NCBI RefSeq assembly: GCF_011751945.2
Contig: NZ_CP064951.1
Coordinates: 620,001 to 684,000, forward strand
Origin: Actinomyces sp. zg-332
GTDB taxonomy: Bacteria; Actinomycetota; Actinomycetes; Actinomycetales; Actinomycetaceae
Length of the DNA stretch: 64,000 bases
Reading direction: 5' to 3'
The notes below the pieces were generated by a model that worked only from the letters and a program-made list of their open reading frames with translations, searched no databases and had not been told where the DNA came from. This document shows, in pieces, positions 9,655 to 19,262 of the stretch. The translations under genes were made by a program, and so were the position numbers. Within the stretch, counting starts at the first letter, position 1. Each line of letters opens with the position of its first letter.

Positions 9655-10252
9655 ACAATTTATTTTAGCAACTGGTAATTTACATAAAATTGAAGAACTC
9701 AAAAAAATCCTTGCACAAGAAATTGAGGGTTTTGATACAGATAGCTTAATTTCTCATAAAGATTTAGGCATTGATGATCCAGTTGAAGATGGAACAACTT
9801 TTGAAGAAAATGCTTTACTTAAAGCTAAATACGTTAGTGAACGTACAGGGAAAATAGCTATTGCTGATGATTCTGGACTATCGGTAGAAATCATGGGGGG
9901 AGCTCCTGGGATTTTTTCAGCGCGTTGGTCCGGCAAACATGGAGATAATCAAGCTAACAACGAACTACTGTTGAATCAACTATCAGACATTCCTGCTATA
10001 CACAGACGTGCTAAATTCGTTGCAGCTGCTGCACTAGCTTGCCCCGATGGTAGGTGTTTTACTGAAATTGGTGAAGTAGAAGGCACAATACTATTTGAAC
10101 CTAGTGGGGGCAATGGTTTTGGATACGACCCTATTTTTATGCCTGACGGCTTTGACAAATCTTTTGCTGAATTAGCCCCAGAAGTTAAAAACGAGTATTC
10201 TCACCGCAAGAGAGCTTTTGCAAAACTAGCTGAGCATATAAAAACTCTCTAA
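9647..10252 (+). CDS. rdgB: RdgB/HAM1 family non-canonical purine NTP pyrophosphatase
   Basis: This 201-residue protein hydrolyses ITP, dITP and XTP to monophosphates, keeping deaminated purines out of nucleic acids. The N-terminal substrate motif [11 protein letters not shown], the central [28 protein letters not shown], and the C-terminal [11 protein letters not shown] and SHRKRA are all intact. The ATG lies inside the end of rph (8-base overlap), the typical rph-rdgB pairing. An imperfect hairpin (TCACC/GGTGT at about 10255-10270) follows the stop. Confidence 0.95.
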   Translation: MSKQFILATGNLHKIEELKKILAQEIEGFDTDSLISHKDLGIDDPVEDGTTFEENALLKAKYVSERTGKIAIADDSGLSVEIMGGAPGIFSARWSGKHGDNQANNELLLNQLSDIPAIHRRAKFVAAAALACPDGRCFTEIGEVEGTILFEPSGGNGFGYDPIFMPDGFDKSFAELAPEVKNEYSHRKRAFAKLAEHIKTL

Positions 10253-10400
10253 ATATCACCATTTTTGGTGTTATTGCTTATTTTAGAGTATTCGTTTAAA
10301 GAATTATATTTGTGCTGTTTGGAAAGCGAAGTATTAAGGGTTTTCCACATTTTAATAAATATATTTTCATAGATAAAAGATAAGCTTTATAGTGGGTAAT

Positions 10401-12422
10401 ATGAACTTAGAACAAAATTTACTGGACGATTTAGACGATAGGCAAAGAGAAGTTGCCACTACTTTTCCAGGTCCTATTTGTGTTATGGCTGGTGCAGGTA
10501 CTGGCAAAACTCGTGCTATTACTTATCGTATAGCTTATGCTGTGCAACAAGGCTTTTATCGTGCTGAAAATGTTCTGGCTCTTACTTTCACTAATAAAGC
10601 AGCATTTGAAATGCAAGAAAGACTTGCAAAGCTTGGAATTACCAAAGTTCAGGCTAGGACTTTTCATGCTGCAGCACTTAGGCAACTGACCCACTTTTGG
10701 GCTGAAGAAATGGGGTATGACTTACCTCGAATACTTGAAAATAAAGCTAATATAATGACCATTGTTGCGAATAATTTGAGCTTAAAACTAGATGGTGCAG
10801 CGATAAGGGATTTGAGTGCAGAAATTGAATGGGCAAAAGTTTCTATTATTCCTAGCAGCGAGTATGCACAAACGGTTACAGAACTAGGACGGACAATTCC
10901 TTATGTGAAAACTGCTCAAGAAATGCAATCTATATTTGAAATGTACGAAAAAGTAAAAACAAATATGGGAGTCATAGATTTTGAGGATGTTTTAATACTG
11001 TTAATTGGATTATTTAAAACTTATCCTTATATATTGCAAGAAGTTCATAAACAATATAGGTATTTTATAGTTGACGAGTTCCAAGATGTGTCTTTACTTC
11101 AACAAACTTTACTAGATTTATGGGTTAAAAACCCGTCAAATTTGTGTGTAGTGGGAGACACTGCTCAAACTATTTATTCTTTTGCAGGGGCTGATCCATC
11201 ATTTTTGGTAAATTTCTCAACAAAATATGAGAATACTAAAAAAATAGTTTTGGATAAAAATTATCGCAGTGGTAAGCAAATAATTGCTTTAGCTAACTCA
11301 GTGATTGCTGAAGCAAAGTATAAGAAGAATAAATTGCCAAGTGTTATGTTATATCCGAATAAAGAATCAGATAATTTTGTAGAATATAATACTTACTTTG
11401 ATGAGGCTAATGAGGCTGAAAATACAGTAGCACAAATTAGACAACTGCTAGCCAAAAACATCAATCCGAGTTCTATTGCTATTCTTTACAGGACTAATGC
11501 ACAATCACAGTATTTTGAAAACTATTTATCTGACAGTGAAATTCCTTATATCATAAAAAATGGCACAAAATTTTTTAGCAGACCTGAAATACGTGAAGCT
11601 ATAAAAATGATGAAAAAAGTTGTATTAGTTACTCCTAAAGAACAAGCAACAGTAGTTATTGATAATGTATTATCTATGTTGGGATGGCGCGTTGACTCTA
11701 CTAATCTGACAGGTTCTTCAAAAGAAAAATGGGATAATCTTAACGTTTTACGTAACTTAGCTATCAAAGAGAAAAATATTTATGTTCATATAGAACAGTT
11801 TTATAACTATTTAGTAACCAGAATGCAATCACAAACTGAATTAGAAAAAGAAGGAGTAGTTCTTTCTTCTTTGCATTCATGTAAAGGACTAGAGTGGGAT
11901 TATGTTTTTCTAGTTGGTATGCAAGAAGGAATAATGCCTATATCACTAGCTAAAACAGATGATCAAATTGAAGAAGAACGCAGGTTATTATATGTGGGAA
12001 TTACTAGAGCTAGAGAAAAGCTATATATAAGCAATTATTTATCTAGGCAAAAAAGTATCAGAAATACTAACTCTGCATCTGATAAGAATATTACGAGATT
12101 TTTACTTAAACACTGGAATGAGGAACTATCCAAAACAACTACTTTTAAAAAAGAAAAACGCTTAGAAAAAGATAGTGGTGTTTTAGGAGAATACGGAGAA
12201 AGTACCCAATATATATACAAATTATTATCTGATTGGCGTGATTATATTTCTCAAGAAGAAAGTATTCCTAAGGATAAAATTATTAAAGAAAGTGCACTTA
12301 TAGCTATAGCTGTTGCTAAGCCTAAGACTATAAAGCACCTAGAGATTATAAGAGGAGTTACAAAAACTTTTATATATAATCATGGAAGTGAGATTCTAAG
12401 ATTAATTAGAGACAATACATAA
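10401..12422 (+). CDS. UvrD2-type superfamily 1 DNA helicase with C-terminal HRDC domain
   Basis: ATP-dependent 3'-5' DNA helicase of the UvrD/PcrA family. Motif I (Walker A) is GAGTGKT, motif II VDEFQDVS, motif IV region NYRSGKQII and motif VI YVGITRAREKLYIS. The last ~60 residues (from DWRDYISQEE to GSEILRLI) read as an HRDC domain, the architecture of actinobacterial UvrD2, likely acting in repair or recombination. I favour ATG 10401; an in-frame GTG at 10392 would add three residues, and neither has a strong ribosome binding site. A TTTTCCACA word lies 51 bases upstream. The gene stands alone between rdgB and pyrH. Confidence 0.88.
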   Translation: MNLEQNLLDDLDDRQREVATTFPGPICVMAGAGTGKTRAITYRIAYAVQQGFYRAENVLALTFTNKAAFEMQERLAKLGITKVQARTFHAAALRQLTHFWAEEMGYDLPRILENKANIMTIVANNLSLKLDGAAIRDLSAEIEWAKVSIIPSSEYAQTVTELGRTIPYVKTAQEMQSIFEMYEKVKTNMGVIDFEDVLILLIGLFKTYPYILQEVHKQYRYFIVDEFQDVSLLQQTLLDLWVKNPSNLCVVGDTAQTIYSFAGADPSFLVNFSTKYENTKKIVLDKNYRSGKQIIALANSVIAEAKYKKNKLPSVMLYPNKESDNFVEYNTYFDEANEAENTVAQIRQLLAKNINPSSIAILYRTNAQSQYFENYLSDSEIPYIIKNGTKFFSRPEIREAIKMMKKVVLVTPKEQATVVIDNVLSMLGWRVDSTNLTGSSKEKWDNLNVLRNLAIKEKNIYVHIEQFYNYLVTRMQSQTELEKEGVVLSSLHSCKGLEWDYVFLVGMQEGIMPISLAKTDDQIEEERRLLYVGITRAREKLYISNYLSRQKSIRNTNSASDKNITRFLLKHWNEELSKTTTFKKEKRLEKDSGVLGEYGESTQYIYKLLSDWRDYISQEESIPKDKIIKESALIAIAVAKPKTIKHLEIIRGVTKTFIYNHGSEILRLIRDNT

Positions 12423-12593
12423 GCTACCCAAATATATATGAGATATATACAACTAGCTGATGTTGCTTATTTTGTGATTTATTTTTAAATTTTACGAATA
12501 CGTATCTCAACGGTATAAAACCTTAATGAAACTTAGTAAATAAAGTAATAATGTTGAAGGTTTATTGTATAATCTACTAAGGACTAACTAAAT

Positions 12594-13370
12594 TTGAAAG
12601 ATTTTAGCATGTGTGATTACGATAAGAATATGGCAGAAGGAAAAACACTAAACTCTAGTAGTGGACGTAGGGTTTTGTTGAAACTATCGGGTGAAGTCTT
12701 TGGTGGAGGCAAAATCGGTATTGATGCCACAGTTGTTTCTTCAATTGCTAAACAGATTGCACAAGCTGTGAAACAGGGAGTACAAGTAGCTGTTGTTGTT
12801 GGCGGAGGAAACTTATTTAGAGGTGCTCAACTATCTCAACACGGTTTTGATAGGGCTAGAGCTGACTATATGGGTATGCTAGGAACAGTTATTAATGCTT
12901 TAGCTTTGCAAGATTTTCTTGAGCAAGCTGGAGTCACTACTCGTGTTCAAAGTGCTATCCCAATGATGCAAGTTAGTGAAGCATATATTCCGTTACGTGC
13001 AATACGACATATGGAAAAGGGACGTGTTGTTGTATTTGGTGCTGGTGCGGGTATGCCATATTTCTCAACAGATACAGTTTCAGCACAGCGAGCTTTAGAA
13101 ACACACTGTACGGAATTACTTGTCGCTAAAAACGGAGTCGACGGTGTCTATACTGCTGACCCTAAGATTGATGAGCAAGCGCAAAAGCTGGATTATGTTA
13201 CTTATAGCGATGCTTTAGGAAAAGGACTAAAAGTAGTTGATGCTGCAGCTTTCTCTCTATGCATGGAAAATGGCTTGAACATGCGAATTTTTGGTATGCT
13301 TGAACCAGGCAATGTTACAAAAGCGTTGCTTGGGGAAAAAATTGGAACACTAGTTTCAAAAACTATTTAA
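12594..13370 (+). CDS. pyrH: UMP kinase
   Basis: PyrH (up to 258 aa) phosphorylates UMP to UDP and is a hexameric amino-acid-kinase-fold enzyme. The glycine-rich [22 protein letters not shown] and [11 protein letters not shown] segments are intact. The start is uncertain: TTG 12594 has AAGGA ten bases upstream, but a TATAAT at 12568-12573 would put the transcription start at about 12580, on top of that site; in-frame ATGs at 12609 and 12630 are alternatives and family members usually begin close before the LLKLSGE segment. It heads the pyrH-frr-cdsA-rlmN block found downstream of tsf in many actinobacteria; rpsB-tsf are not in front here. Confidence 0.94.
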   Translation: MKDFSMCDYDKNMAEGKTLNSSSGRRVLLKLSGEVFGGGKIGIDATVVSSIAKQIAQAVKQGVQVAVVVGGGNLFRGAQLSQHGFDRARADYMGMLGTVINALALQDFLEQAGVTTRVQSAIPMMQVSEAYIPLRAIRHMEKGRVVVFGAGAGMPYFSTDTVSAQRALETHCTELLVAKNGVDGVYTADPKIDEQAQKLDYVTYSDALGKGLKVVDAAAFSLCMENGLNMRIFGMLEPGNVTKALLGEKIGTLVSKTI

Positions 13371-13379
13371 GGAGTAACA

Positions 13380-13937
13380 TTGATTGACGAAATTTTGCTA
13401 GAAACTGAAGAAAAAATGGATAAAGCCATTGAACATACTAGAGAAGAGTTTTCTAATATTCGTACAGGTCGCGCTAATGCAGCAATGTTTGCTTCGATAA
13501 TGGTAGATTACTATGGTGCTCCAACTCCTTTACAACAGTTGGCTTCTTTCAATATTCCAGAGGCACGTACAGTCTTGGTTTCACCATTTGATAAGAGTGC
13601 TACTAACGATATTATCAAAGCTATTCGTGAATCTGATTTAGGTGTTAACCCAACTGATGATGGACAAGTAATTCGTGTGGCATTACCAGTTTTAACAGAA
13701 GAGCGTCGCAAGGAATATGTCAAACTTGCTAAAACTAAAGCTGAAGAATCACGTGTTTCAGTACGTGCAATTCGCCGTAAAGCTAAAGATGCCCTTGATA
13801 AGCTTAAAAAAGATGGTCAAGCAGGTGAAGATGAAGTTGAACGTGCAGAAAAAGAACTGGAATCAGTTACGAAGAAACACATTGACTTAATCGACACTGT
13901 TTTAGCCACTAAAGAAGCAGAGTTACTTACAGTCTAA
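13380..13937 (+). CDS. frr: Ribosome recycling factor
   Basis: RRF (185 aa) works with EF-G to split post-termination ribosomes. The protein shows the standard EKMDKAIEHTREEFSNIRTGRA start, the TPLQQLASFNIPEART hinge region and the lysine/arginine-rich RRKAKDALDKLKKDG helix. It starts at TTG 13380 with a strong AAGGAG six bases upstream and follows pyrH by 9 bases, so the two are co-transcribed. Confidence 0.96.
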   Translation: MIDEILLETEEKMDKAIEHTREEFSNIRTGRANAAMFASIMVDYYGAPTPLQQLASFNIPEARTVLVSPFDKSATNDIIKAIRESDLGVNPTDDGQVIRVALPVLTEERRKEYVKLAKTKAEESRVSVRAIRRKAKDALDKLKKDGQAGEDEVERAEKELESVTKKHIDLIDTVLATKEAELLTV

Positions 13938-13952
13938 AGTTTCGAGTGAAAA

Positions 13953-14831
13953 TTGAGTAACTATACAACGAAAATACGTAATATTTTAAACCCACCAGCA
14001 ACTAAGAATATTACACAGTTACCCTCTACTGGTAGAGCTGGTCGCAATCTACCGGCAGCAATTGGTGTTGCAATTGTTCTAGGGGGACTAGTTGCATTAA
14101 TGCTTTTGTATTTACCACAAGCTTTCGTCTACTTTGCGATACTAATGGTATTACTAGGGCTATATGAATTTGCTGGTGCAGTAAAAAACCAAGGTATAAA
14201 CGTAGCTTTGTTGCCAATGTGGATTGGCAGTATTGGCATGGGGCTTTGTGCACACTTAATTAGCACACAGGCTATGCTGGTATCTTATTTTGTTACTCTG
14301 CTATTTATTGTTTTGTGGGTATTTACTGATACAAAATCTAAGAAAGCATTAGTTGATGTAGCAGTTTCTATTCTAGGGGTGACTTGGATTAGTTTACTAG
14401 GATCTTTCTTAATTCTTTTCCTAATGCGTCCTTTAGGGAACTACTATGTTTTAGCTTTTATACTAATAGTTATTGCTAGCGACACAGGCGGATATGCTGT
14501 TGGTGTTTTGATAGGTAAACACCCAATGAGTAAGAAAATCAGCCCTAAAAAGTCATGGGAAGGCTTAATCGGATCTCTTACTTTTTCATCACTGGCAGCA
14601 GTTTCAACTATGCCATATTTAGGGTACTCATATAAAGAATCCGTTATTATCGGTATAATTACATCGATTGTGGCAGTAATAGGTGATTTGTGTGAATCAC
14701 TGATTAAGCGTGACTTGAAGATGAAAGACATGGGGAACCTACTACCAGGACATGGCGGTGTACTAGACCGCACAGACGCAATATTAATTGCTACTATTCC
14801 GTATACAGCACTACTTTACTTTATGGGGTGA
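13953..14831 (+). CDS. cdsA: Phosphatidate cytidylyltransferase
   Basis: CdsA (292 aa) makes CDP-diacylglycerol from phosphatidate and CTP in the cytoplasmic membrane. About eight hydrophobic segments are visible, and the C-terminal family signature appears as SLIKRDLKMKDMG followed by LPGHGGVLDRTDA. The likely start is TTG 13953 with GAGTGA upstream. It lies 15 bases after frr and overlaps the region before rlmN, as in other actinobacteria. Confidence 0.94.
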   Translation: MSNYTTKIRNILNPPATKNITQLPSTGRAGRNLPAAIGVAIVLGGLVALMLLYLPQAFVYFAILMVLLGLYEFAGAVKNQGINVALLPMWIGSIGMGLCAHLISTQAMLVSYFVTLLFIVLWVFTDTKSKKALVDVAVSILGVTWISLLGSFLILFLMRPLGNYYVLAFILIVIASDTGGYAVGVLIGKHPMSKKISPKKSWEGLIGSLTFSSLAAVSTMPYLGYSYKESVIIGIITSIVAVIGDLCESLIKRDLKMKDMGNLLPGHGGVLDRTDAILIATIPYTALLYFMG

Positions 14832-14836
14832 GAAAA

Positions 14837-16042
14837 ATGGCTAAGAAGTACTTAACTAGTAGTGCATATATTCAGGTTCGTCCAACTGATCAACTTCCAG
14901 AAGGAGCAACTTCTCCAGACGCTAAGCCAACTATTAGCTTTGTGCCACAGAAAAAAGGTAAACCACCTGCACATTTAGTTGATTTTCCTATGAGTGAGAG
15001 GAAAAAATATGCTAAAGAGCAAGGATTTAAACCTTTCCGTATAGACCAGCTTTCAAGGCATTACTTTTCACACTATACTGCTGACGTAGAACAAATGACT
15101 GACTTTAACCGTGTTGAAGGACAAAAATTAGTCAATACGTTTTTACCTAAACTGATTACTCCTATTAGAGCTCTTTCTGCTGATAAAGGCAAAACGGTAA
15201 AACACTTGTGGGAAATGTATGACGGAGCTAGAGTTGAATCAGTATTGATGGGATATAAAGATAGAACTACTTTATGCATTTCTTCTCAAGCTGGCTGTGG
15301 TATGGGTTGTCCATTCTGTGCTACGGGTCAAATGGGATTAACTAGAAACTTATCCACTGCTGAAATCATTGAACAAGTGCGCTTAGCCAATCTTGCTTGT
15401 AAAAATGGTGAGTTACCAGGATCTGATAGAGTAACTAATATAGTTTTCATGGGAATGGGCGAACCTATGGCTAACTATAAAAATTTAATACAATCGTTAC
15501 ATTCTTTAATAGATGAACCACCCCATGGTTTTGGAATGAGTGCTAGAAATATTACAGTTTCAACTGTTGGCTTAGTGCCAGCAATAAATAAGTTAGCGGC
15601 AGAAAAAATACCAGTTACTTTAGCAGTTTCTTTGCATGCACCTGATGATGACTTACGTGACGAATTAATTCCAATTAACTCTAGATTCAAAGTTGGTCAA
15701 CTATTAGATGCGGCTCGTAACTACTTTGAAGTTACAGGGCGTAGAGTTTCTATAGAATATGCTTTAATTAAGAATATGAACGACCATGCTTTTAGAGCAC
15801 AGCTTTTAGCAGATGAATTGAATAAACGTGGTAAGGGGTGGGCCCACGTAAACCCTATTCCTTTGAACCCTACGCCTGGTTCAATTTGGACAGCTACAGA
15901 ACCAGATGTTCAAGAGCTTTTCGTAAAAACATTGCGTAACAATGGAATATCAACGACAATTAGAGATACTCGTGGTAGTGATATTGATGGCGCTTGCGGT
16001 CAATTAGCTGCTGAAGTTTTACAACAGGAGCGTAAAGCATGA
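14837..16042 (+). CDS. rlmN: RlmN, 23S rRNA A2503/tRNA A37 C2-methyltransferase (radical SAM)
   Basis: Radical SAM enzyme that methylates adenine C2 in 23S rRNA and some tRNAs. The [4Fe-4S] cluster motif is CGMGCPFC (CxxxCxxC, about residue 153 onward), followed by FMGMGEPMANY. The C-terminal catalytic cysteine is in GSDIDGACGQL. I start at ATG 14837, preceded by GGGGTGAG; a GTG at 14828 overlapping the cdsA stop would add three residues. It needs Fe-S clusters, which the suf operon supplies. It overlaps the next gene by 4 bases (ATGA). Confidence 0.95.
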   Translation: MAKKYLTSSAYIQVRPTDQLPEGATSPDAKPTISFVPQKKGKPPAHLVDFPMSERKKYAKEQGFKPFRIDQLSRHYFSHYTADVEQMTDFNRVEGQKLVNTFLPKLITPIRALSADKGKTVKHLWEMYDGARVESVLMGYKDRTTLCISSQAGCGMGCPFCATGQMGLTRNLSTAEIIEQVRLANLACKNGELPGSDRVTNIVFMGMGEPMANYKNLIQSLHSLIDEPPHGFGMSARNITVSTVGLVPAINKLAAEKIPVTLAVSLHAPDDDLRDELIPINSRFKVGQLLDAARNYFEVTGRRVSIEYALIKNMNDHAFRAQLLADELNKRGKGWAHVNPIPLNPTPGSIWTATEPDVQELFVKTLRNNGISTTIRDTRGSDIDGACGQLAAEVLQQERKA

Positions 16043-16596
16043 CAAATAATATGTTTGGACGAGTCAGTTTCATTAAAATTGGCTACGATTGTGAACAAGT
16101 AGATGAGTTTTTTGCGCAAGCAAGAGCATCCTACGAAAACGCAGCCGGATCAAAAGAATTCACTGCAGAAAAAGTACGTGAAGCATCTTTTGATGAAAAA
16201 TATCGCGGGTATGATCCTGATGAAGTAGATGCTGCATTAGATAGACTAGAATCAGCATTTTTGCAACGTGAAAGAGCTGACCATGTTTCAGTAAACGGAC
16301 AGCAGGCTTGGCTTGACTTGGTGGCTGAACGAGCAACAACTCTTTACCCACGACTACGCCGTCCAAGTGGTGAAAAATTTGCTCACCCTCAAGGACGTGA
16401 AATTGGCTATAACATTGAAGAAGTTGATGCTTTTCTAGTAAAGATTGCTGATTTTTTTGATGATAAGAATGAACTAACTGTTGAAGAAGTACGAGCTGTA
16501 ACTTTCTCACCAGCACGCAAAAATAAGGCTTATAAAGAAGGCCCAGTGGACGCTTATTTGTCACGTGCTATTGAAGTTTTGTTGGCAATACAATAA
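16039..16596 (+). CDS. Small protein with two DivIVA-like domains
   Basis: A 185-residue protein with two successive DivIVA-type segments, each with the pattern GY-x-x-x-x-VD: FIKIGYDCEQVDEFFAQA and RGYDPDEVDAALDRLE in the first half, IGYNIEEVDAFLVKI in the second. These DivIVA N-terminal-like motifs are used in polar or septal targeting, but this short form lacks the long coiled coil of Wag31/DivIVA. A DivIVA-domain gene between rlmN and dxr is normal in Actinomycetales. Function is unproven; a cell-division or envelope role is inferred. It overlaps rlmN by ATGA. Confidence 0.8.
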   Translation: MTNNMFGRVSFIKIGYDCEQVDEFFAQARASYENAAGSKEFTAEKVREASFDEKYRGYDPDEVDAALDRLESAFLQRERADHVSVNGQQAWLDLVAERATTLYPRLRRPSGEKFAHPQGREIGYNIEEVDAFLVKIADFFDDKNELTVEEVRAVTFSPARKNKAYKEGPVDAYLSRAIEVLLAIQ

Positions 16597-16675
16597 TTTC
16601 TGTGTCACAAATACTGATAAATACTAGCGCACGACTTCTTATAGATGAGCTTTTGCTAGTCAAAATGGTGGAAAA

Positions 16676-17869
16676 ATGCATAAAGTAATACTGTTAGGTT
16701 CTACAGGTTCAATTGGAACTCAAACTTTGCAAGTAATTGATAAGCATAGCGATAAATATGAAGTACTTGCGCTATCTGCTGGAAGTAATGTTGAACTACT
16801 GTATGAACAAGTCAGGAAATATAAACCCGAGTTTGTAGGTATTGCTGATGAAAACTCTGCCAGAAAATTTGAAAATTTGTTTCCTTGTAAGGACTATAAA
16901 CCACAAGTATTTGTAGGAAATAAAGCAGCAAGTATTATTGCTGGACTAGATTCAAAGGCAATTGTTGTAAATGGTATTACAGGAGCTATAGGTCTTGAAC
17001 CTACTATTGTTGCTTTAAAAAAAGGATCAAAGTTAGCATTAGCTAATAAAGAATCTTTAGTTGTCGGTGGGTCGTTAGTTAAACAAGCTCAAAAATTTCC
17101 AGCTCAAATAGTGCCAGTTGACTCTGAACATAGCGCAATTGCTCAATGTTTATCAGGTGGTAAGCATAATAGGGGAATGTGTGCTTTGAAAACAGATGGT
17201 AGCACTGAAGTTGACCATATTGTATTAACAGCTTCGGGTGGTCCATTTAGAGGTAAAACACGCAAAGAACTAGAAAACGTCAAAGCTGAACAAGCATTAT
17301 CTCATCCTACTTGGAATATGGGAAATGTGGTTACAATTAACTCTTCTACACTAATGAATAAAGGGTTAGAGTTGATTGAAGCTCATCTTTTATTTGACAT
17401 TCCTCCGGAGAAAATTGTTCCAGTAGTTCATCCTCAATCTATCATACATTCAATGGTCGCTTTTAAAGATGGATCTATTATAGCTCAAGCAAGTCCTCCT
17501 AACATGCAATTACCTATAGCTTTGGGGCTATCTTGGCCTGAAAGACTAGAGGGAATTTTACCAACTCTAGATTTTTCGTCACAAATGTCATGGGAATTTA
17601 TGCCAGTTGACAATGACTCTTTTCCAGCCATAAACGTTTCTAAAGAATGCATTTTATCTTCACCTACTCATCCATGTGTTATGAATGCTAGTAATGAAGT
17701 ATGTGTCGATTTATTCTTGAAAAATAAAATTAAATTTTTAGATATAGTAGATACTGTAATTAAAGTTTTAGATTCTTATAATCCAATTCTAAACATTGAT
17801 TTAAAATCTTTGCAAAATATTGATATTTGGGCTAGAAATAAGACAAAACAAATCCTTGGAGTAGAATGA
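16676..17869 (+). CDS. dxr: 1-deoxy-D-xylulose 5-phosphate reductoisomerase
   Basis: Dxr (397 aa) is the first committed enzyme of the MEP isoprenoid pathway and uses NADPH. Seen are the nucleotide-binding LGSTGSIGTQTL, ANKESLVVGG, the metal/substrate site PVDSEHSAIAQ, TASGGPFRG, HPTWNMGNVVTINSSTLMNK and VHPQSIIHSMV. There is an insertion of about a dozen residues (around NRGMCALKTDGSTE) before the TASGGPF motif compared with the typical sequence. The stop overlaps the rseP ATG (ATGA). It shares the pathway with ispG nearby. Confidence 0.96.
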   Translation: MHKVILLGSTGSIGTQTLQVIDKHSDKYEVLALSAGSNVELLYEQVRKYKPEFVGIADENSARKFENLFPCKDYKPQVFVGNKAASIIAGLDSKAIVVNGITGAIGLEPTIVALKKGSKLALANKESLVVGGSLVKQAQKFPAQIVPVDSEHSAIAQCLSGGKHNRGMCALKTDGSTEVDHIVLTASGGPFRGKTRKELENVKAEQALSHPTWNMGNVVTINSSTLMNKGLELIEAHLLFDIPPEKIVPVVHPQSIIHSMVAFKDGSIIAQASPPNMQLPIALGLSWPERLEGILPTLDFSSQMSWEFMPVDNDSFPAINVSKECILSSPTHPCVMNASNEVCVDLFLKNKIKFLDIVDTVIKVLDSYNPILNIDLKSLQNIDIWARNKTKQILGVE

Positions 17870-19104
17870 GTTTCATAATAGGTGTTTTCGTTTTCATAGT
17901 ATTGATTTGTATATCTATATCGTTACATGAATTTGGACACTTTTTCTTCGCTAAAAAATTTAACGCATATATTAGTGAATATATGGTTGGATTTGGAAAA
18001 GTCTTATTATCTAAGAAAAAAGGTGAAACGACTTACGGTATAAAAGCCATATTACTAGGTGGATATGTAAAAATACTCGGTATGTTTGCCCCGGGGAAGG
18101 CTGACCGTAAAATCTATGATAAAAAAGGACGTATAACTCTTGCAGAACAGGCTCGTATTGCCAGCTTAGAAGAATTACCTAAAGATCATACGCATAGAGC
18201 TTTTTACCGTTTAAGCGTACCAAAGAAAATAATTGTTCTTATTGCTGGCCCTATGATGAACTTATTTTTATGCATTCTATCAGTAGTGGTAGCTGTAAAT
18301 ATTATCGGTATTAAACAGCCATCAACAGTTGTAGATAATGTTCATAAATGTATCGTAACTAATAGTAAAAATACTGATTCTAATAACTGTGAAAATAAAT
18401 CACCAGCATATCTTGCTGGTATAAAATCTGGTGACAAGATTCTTAGCGTTGATAACCATTTAGTTAAATCTTGGAGCGACTTATCTAACAGTATTGCTAG
18501 AGATAAAGCAAAAGTAACTGAAATAGAGGTTGAAAGAAAAGGTAAAAAACTAAGATATAACCTTTCACCTATGAAAGTTGGCACTTCTTATAAAATAGGA
18601 GTAAGCCCACGTTTTGAGACTCAAAGATTAGACTTATTACACTCTGGTGAAGTTATTGCTGACATGGCAAAACAGACTTTTCAAATAGTAATGCGTTTAC
18701 CACTTGCTGTATATGAAACAGGTAAAGATTGGTATGAGGGTAATAAACGTTCACCTAATTCTGTAACATCTATTATTGGAGTTGCTAAATTATCTGGAGA
18801 CATAGCTAAAGTTGATGTCCCTTTTAATGAAAAAGTAGTTGCTAATTTGATGTTATTTGCTTCGTTAAACATGGCTTTGTTTATCTTTAACTTGTTGCCA
18901 TTTACTCCTTTAGATGGGGGACACATACTTACATGTGTATGGGAAGCTATTATGCGTTTATACTACAAATATAGGTATAACAAAGAATTTGGATATGTGG
19001 ATAATGCTAAAATGATGCCTTTGACCTATATTGTCGTAGGATTACTAGGAGCAATGACTATTTTTCTAATGATAGTTGATATTTTTAATCCTTTAAGTAT
19101 TTAA
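17866..19104 (+). CDS. rseP: RseP/Rip1-type site-2 membrane metalloprotease
   Basis: Intramembrane zinc protease (412 aa) that cleaves membrane anti-sigma factors and signal-peptide remnants. The zinc motif HEFGH is at residues 21-25 in the first transmembrane helix; a PDZ-like domain covers roughly 170-250 (AYLAGIKSGDKILSV), and the second active-site segment FNLLPFTPLDGGHI is near residue 340, with a last transmembrane helix at the C-terminus. The dxr-rseP-ispG order is conserved in actinobacteria. It is translationally coupled to dxr by a 4-base overlap. Confidence 0.93.
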   Translation: MSFIIGVFVFIVLICISISLHEFGHFFFAKKFNAYISEYMVGFGKVLLSKKKGETTYGIKAILLGGYVKILGMFAPGKADRKIYDKKGRITLAEQARIASLEELPKDHTHRAFYRLSVPKKIIVLIAGPMMNLFLCILSVVVAVNIIGIKQPSTVVDNVHKCIVTNSKNTDSNNCENKSPAYLAGIKSGDKILSVDNHLVKSWSDLSNSIARDKAKVTEIEVERKGKKLRYNLSPMKVGTSYKIGVSPRFETQRLDLLHSGEVIADMAKQTFQIVMRLPLAVYETGKDWYEGNKRSPNSVTSIIGVAKLSGDIAKVDVPFNEKVVANLMLFASLNMALFIFNLLPFTPLDGGHILTCVWEAIMRLYYKYRYNKEFGYVDNAKMMPLTYIVVGLLGAMTIFLMIVDIFNPLSI

Positions 19105-19171
19105 TATAAATTCTAGTTATTTATAAAACAGAGTGGGAGATATATTACTTATAGTTATGAGTGAGGAAAAT

Positions 19172-19243
19172 ATGAAACTTTATCGTTTGAATTTTGAATC
19201 ACTAACCATTGAGAGTATATTTAGTTCTGTTAACTTTTTATAA
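19172..19243 (+). CDS. Candidate 23-residue leader peptide upstream of ispG
   Basis: A short ORF starting at ATG 19172 and ending at TAA 19241-19243. It is preceded by GTGAGGAAAAT, the same style of ribosome binding site as annotated genes in this genome (uvrC, mltG, mtrA). The peptide begins [11 protein letters not shown] and has no recognisable domain; an in-frame ATG at 19157 would add five residues. It ends 19 bases before the ispG ATG. It may be a leader ORF, a gene remnant or chance; coding is not proven. Confidence 0.35.
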   Translation: MKLYRLNFESLTIESIFSSVNFL

Positions 19244-19262
19244 GACGATAGTAGGTGCTACG

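Noticed and set aside
7940-10349. A replication origin from DnaA-box-like words
   Set aside because: Only two near-matches in 2.4 kb, no cluster and no dnaA/dnaN/gyrB neighbours.
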